Assembly: GCA_963576735.1 (NCBI GenBank)
Contig: OY755177.1
Location: 11,160,001 to 11,224,000 of the forward strand
Direction: 5' to 3'
DNA: 64,000 nt
Source: Bedellia somnulentella
Lineage: Eukaryota > Arthropoda > Insecta > Lepidoptera > Bedelliidae
Position numbers and translations under genes: made by a program. Every line of letters begins with the position of its first letter. Position 1 is the first letter of the stretch. A model generated the notes under the pieces. It saw nothing but the letters and a program-made list of their open reading frames with translations, did not search any database and was not told the DNA's origin. Shown here piece by piece: positions 58,061 to 64,000 of this stretch.

Positions 58061-58336
58061 TATTATATTTATATATTTTATCTTATATACCAATAGCTCC
58101 TTATTCTTGAGGCTATGAATTTCCAAATAGGGATGTCAAAAGCATTTAAATCAGAAAATTCTCAGCTAATTTTAGAATTTGAGTAGGAAATATATTGTGA
58201 AATAACGGACGTTTGTTGATAAGAAACACATCGGCAAATAATTACTTAAAAATGCCCATTCCCGTAGTCGTCTCGTATGACATCAACAGGGGGAGACAAA
58301 TAAAAGTCTCTAAATAATTAATAATATTTAAAAAAT

Positions 58337-58588
58337 GTACATACATACATACATATACTCACGGCTATAAATCCCTAGAAGGGGTAGCCAGAGCTAAGGA
58401 GTTAGAAATTCCTCAGCCACTTTTGGAAGTTGCGTGGGGAAAAGATGGTAAAATAAAGGTTGTTGGTGATGGGTCTCCAACCGCATCGCCCAAAAGTCCC
58501 TTAAAAAGCCCCAATACCGTTAGTCGCCTTTTACGTACACCCACCGGAAGAAATGGGGTAGTGCTATTCTAAGCCGACACTACACAGC
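58337..58588 (-). repeat. SINE family A, full-length copy
   Basis: The minus strand runs from GCTGTGTAGTGTCGGCTTAG to TATAGCCGTGAGTATATGTA and a TATG run. Between 58085 and 58320, CCCATTCCCGTAGTCGTCTC suggests an even older copy in the same orientation. Confidence 0.9.
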
Positions 58589-58991
58589 AACTCACTCACT
58601 CAAAAAATGACTCACATGTGAAAATTATTATACTGGCTTAAACTGTGGTACAGCAGCTTGAAGTAGCACCATGTTATTTTTGGTCATACATTGTATAAAA
58701 ATAAAAAGCAAGGATATTAAAATACTAGGCATTAAGTGATTGACGAGCGATGTTGACGGAAACTTAATTACATTATCTTTTTCCTCATCAACAGAAAAAG
58801 TATTCTAAGATTATAGCACAAGTACAGGTTGTTGCTTTTAGTGTAAGTAATAAACTTATACTAAAAGCAACGAAAAATATCTTATTCTATTTAATTTCTG
58901 TGTATCTCAGTCTAAAATAAAATGATGTAACACACTCCCTTTGCATTAACTATGAATAGATATCATAAATAAGTAATGCAAACATACTCAC

Positions 58992-59077
58992 CTTTGAAAG
59001 GGGTCTCGAGAACTCTCAATGGCTCCTAGAAACATGTCTCTTGTCAGTAAACTGAGATTGTCTATGACATGACGTGA
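58992..59077 (-). CDS. Isolated internal exon of an unidentified minus-strand gene
   Basis: 86 nt bounded on the minus strand by a good pyrimidine tract and acceptor, CTATTTTCCTATTATAG, and a near-consensus donor, CAAAG then GTGAGT. One frame is open: SRHVIDNLSLLTRDMFLGAI, then ESSRDPFQ; the other two contain stops. It does not resemble any part of the Fas1 protein. It could belong to a gene whose other exons lie beyond 64 kb and within 42-58 kb, or be a fortuitous match. The host gene is unknown. Confidence 0.45.
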
Positions 59078-59345
59078 CTATAATAGGAAAATAGATACTC
59101 AACAAAAGATATCCATTAGTCATACTCTATTCTTCATATTTTATGTATTATTAACACTGTTGAGGGTTAACTTAAGTTCATAACAAAATAATTCATCTTT
59201 TTTGTTTCTAGGTAGGGGGTACAAAGTTATGAGAATATATTTTGTCGGTTTTTTTTACAGTGTTTAAAGCATATTTTTTAGATAGAAGAGATCTTAAATT
59301 TTAAGTATAGCTAATACAGGGGATGCAACAATGATTAGATTAGAG

Positions 59346-61184
<1,839 letters not shown>

Positions 61185-61210
61185 GATTAGAGGATAGTTA
61201 GTGTACATAC

Positions 61211-61330
61211 AGGGTGTCCCAAGAAATAGTGTCAAGCGGAAGTCCAAGGACAGAATACCCGAATTACCCCCATGTATGTTCTGCGACTTTTTGTAGTTTT
61301 CGAGATATGATTTTTTTTCATATTTTTTTG
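61211..61330 (+). repeat. Degenerate DNA-transposon-like end
   Basis: CAGGGTGTCCCAAGAAATAG, GACTTTTTGTAGTTTTCGAG and ATATGATTTTTTTTCATATT resemble one end of a mariner-type element. No second end or transposase was identified. Confidence 0.35.
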
Positions 61331-62663
61331 TTAAACCTTGGCTTATTTGACATTATTGGTCACAGAGACATCAATTGTTGAGATACAAGCATGTTTTTTT
61401 TTCTGAAATAGGTAACTGTAGCACTTGCAAAAACAAAAGCAATTGTGAGCCGATATGCTACTATTAAGCCATTAAAAAAATGTTGAATCCTAAGTTTGTT
61501 AAAATGTTTAAATTAAAGATCTCTTTTGAAACGATTTAAAAAAAAGACTTATCCCAAAAATGTCTCCAAAATTCTCTATCTATCTCCACGACTTCATACG
61601 TGAAAAATGTTTGAAACACAGTAAGTTGAAAAAACTTAATTAAAAGATTGGGCCGAATAAAACTAAAAAAATGTTATTATTGATTGTTTATTATTAAATC
61701 ACAAAAAGTTTTCGATATGTCGCCCTTCCTGCTCGATACAAATTCTACATCTAATAATAATCTACATGTTAATTAGTATACGGTGCATTATTATTATATA
61801 ACGCGACAATGCACATCATATGACAAACACTAAATATTTCCAGATGGATATCCCACTATTTGTCCAAGAATAAATTATTATTGAACGTACGCATTTAATA
61901 AACAGTGAAATAATTTTATGTCGACAATAATTTAAAATCAGTACAATGATTTATTTATTTCAGTATAATTTTCCCTATTCGAGGTTTATGCATAATTCAT
62001 ATGCTTTGAAAATTATTCACATATGTTATGCATATACAATTGCTTAAAATTGGTTGTAATATTTATAATGATCGATTTCAGATTGGAAGAATAACTGGAA
62101 TACCAAAAATATCGGGAAGCAAATAATAAATTGATGAGGCCATTAAGGGCACGTGGCAAACATTCAATGCGCGCTAAATCAGATCATAAAACAAGATTTG
62201 GCGGGATATCTTTTGGATCGGTGTTTTACTCAATGCGATGCGATTCAAATATCTCTTTGATGCGATTTAGCGTGTGTTATAAATTTGATCATAGTAATAG
62301 AAATATATCATAAAAATGGATTTTTTTTTAAAATGTTTAGGAAAATTTCAATTATTTATTCTAAGGTTTATGGAAACCCTCGCATTCATGTATTAAACCA
62401 ATATAATTATGTTCTCCACATTCCGCCTTTATGTCATATGTCTTAACTTTTTGTAAAGATTTTCTATGATTACTGAAATCATTGATTTTATACTTGAAAA
62501 GAAGTTATTGCTGAATACGTTAAAATAAACCGCTACTGCTAAGCTTCTAAGCCAGCCATACTCAACCTCTTCAAACGTCAACTTCAACACGCTTCAGTCA
62601 AGGTAGCCCGGGCCGCAAGTACAAAATAATTAGTTTTATAAATGAAAATAAAATAAAATGTAT
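61331..62663. other. AT-rich non-coding stretch
   Basis: No gene recognised. TCACAAAAAGTTTTCGATAT and CGCCCTTCCTGCTCGATACA near 61700 may belong to the degenerate transposon starting at 61211. Confidence 0.3.
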
Positions 62664-62906
62664 AGCTGTGTAGTGTCGGCTTAGAATAGCACTACCCCAT
62701 TTCTTCCGGCGGGTGTAAGTAAGAGGCGAATAGCGGTATGGGGCTTTGAGGGTCTTTTTAGGGCGATGTGGTTGGAGACCCATCACCAACTACCTTTATT
62801 TTACCATCTTTTCCCCATTCACATTTCCAAAAGTAGCTGAAGAATTACTAATTCCTTAGATCTGGCTGCCCCTTCTAGGGATTTATTGCCGTGAGTATGT
62901 ATGTAT
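62664..62906 (+). repeat. SINE family A, full-length copy
   Basis: It runs from AGCTGTGTAGTGTCGGCTTA to TTTATTGCCGTGAGTATGTA. The minus frame 62598-62789 is a shadow. Confidence 0.9.
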
Positions 62907-62989
62907 AAATGAAAAATGTATATCAACCTATTTTTTTATAAATTATCTGGCTCGCGTTGCATGCTACTCTTTTTATATCATCCAAATGG

Positions 62990-63260
62990 AAATCAGTCCA
63001 TTTATTTCTATATAATCTTCGGGATAGATAATTTGTACACATACATTGACCAAAAAAAAATAGCATTATTTGGGCACATCTTTACACGCTTTTATATTTT
63101 TAAAATTATTTCCAGCTACCATAGTCTCTTAAAAACCATTGTTTTAGTTTTATCCACATTCACCCTCATTACCTTTTTTTCAAAAGAATTACATGCAATA
63201 TTCATCATCTCTTGCAACACTTCTGCCGATGATGCAAGTAGCACTTGATCGTCAGTGTCC
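62990..63260 (-). mobile_element. RTE-type LINE remnant with reverse transcriptase core
   Basis: The minus strand reads TDDQVLLASSAEVLQEMMNI, then ACNSFEKKG. This contains the xxDD catalytic box of LINE reverse transcriptases and the segment after it, equivalent to the remnant at 6380-6480. The rest is broken by stops. The + strand frame 62916-63248 is a shadow. Confidence 0.65.
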
Positions 63261-64000
63261 AAGAGGCATTTAATGATGAATCCACCAAGTAACATTTTTT
63301 TTTAATTTTGCTGAGACCTTGAATTTTTTACTGAAATTAGTTTAATAGTTCAAATATAAAATTTGAAATTATGGAGCAGTTTTCTATCGTTTGCGCAGTT
63401 AGCATTAGATGAGGGTAGTTTGCGTTTCTAATTTAAGCAAATTATAGATATCGCTCACATTGCAATGCTTCCCGTTCAATTACCAATTCTTTGAAGGGCA
63501 CAAAATTTGAACTTGTTAACAAATAAGTAGCAACTAAACCGCATGCGGCCCGCGGGGTATAACGGAGTATAACTGTTCTAAGCGATCAATCAACAGGCGA
63601 ATAATATAAAATTCCATGCTTTGTGAGTAGAAACATAATTATTTCAATCGAACCTTGCGATCTTGCGATGAGGGATGACATTGCAATAGTCATTCAATAT
63701 TGTCACAGCACAGAGCATTCAATCGATGTCAGTTTAGCTCAATTCGTTCGAATATGTTTTTTTAATTTTTAAGTAAACTAGTTTAAATAGCTGTAAATTG
63801 AAATTGCTATTAGTTTCAGACTATCAGAACCCAGCTTCTTAAGAGTACGAGTATATATTATTTTGTGACTTTCTATAATTCCTTATAATTCTTTTTTAGA
63901 TTGTACGTTTAGTAATAAAATAAGGCGTATCGTCAATGGTCACGCTCTAAATTAAGTTCGTTTGAGTGACATAGTAATAATGGTTTGTGACATGTTATTA
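63261..64000. other. AT-rich non-coding stretch
   Basis: Nothing recognised. If Fas1 or the exon at 58992-59077 extends further upstream, this would be intron. Confidence 0.25.

Overview
The window is AT-rich, intron-rich eukaryotic DNA, very probably from a moth or butterfly. The evidence is an insect-type (entomoglyceroporin-like) aquaporin, an insect Fasciclin 1 gene spread over long introns, and dense tRNA-derived SINEs, RTE-type LINE ends and small inverted-repeat DNA transposons. There is no bacterial-style gene organisation, no operon and no CRISPR array. Most short open frames are chance frames in AT-rich or repeat DNA.

Layout. 0-4.3 kb: repeat DNA with two long-inverted-repeat elements (572-1303 and about 1975-2917). 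4.36-5.16 kb: an intronless aquaporin gene on the + strand (265 aa). 5.4-8.1 kb: interspersed repeats, a decayed LINE, and a candidate two-exon + strand gene (7123-7208 and 7856-8052/8114) that I do not recognise. 10.07-12.68 kb: a DNA transposon with about 260-bp inverted ends and at least four retroposons nested inside it. 13.9-18.2 kb: a 122-bp tandem repeat, a large foldback element and a 215-bp tandem repeat. 21.1-21.5 kb: another inverted-repeat element.

23.87-41.48 kb: the minus-strand Fasciclin 1 (Fas1) gene, recovered here as 12 exons with consistent splice phases. They encode about 624 residues, four FAS1 domains and a hydrophobic GPI-type tail. The first exon (signal peptide) was not found and may lie beyond the window. 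One exon carries an apparent one-base insertion. A 31-bp minisatellite that repeats a 3' splice site sits at the edge of the first recovered exon, and the introns are loaded with repeats.

41.5-64 kb: mostly Fas1 upstream or intergenic DNA with LINE 3' ends, SINEs, a decayed hAT transposon with perfect 8-bp target duplications (59346-61184), and one isolated splice-flanked exon on the minus strand (58992-59077) from an unidentified transcript.

The two recognised genes are both membrane-associated (a channel and a GPI-anchored adhesion protein), but nothing links them functionally. I found no clear new biological system. The most distinctive observations are the splice-acceptor minisatellite, the 3' tail shared by two SINE families and the RTE LINE, and the one-base frame breaks.
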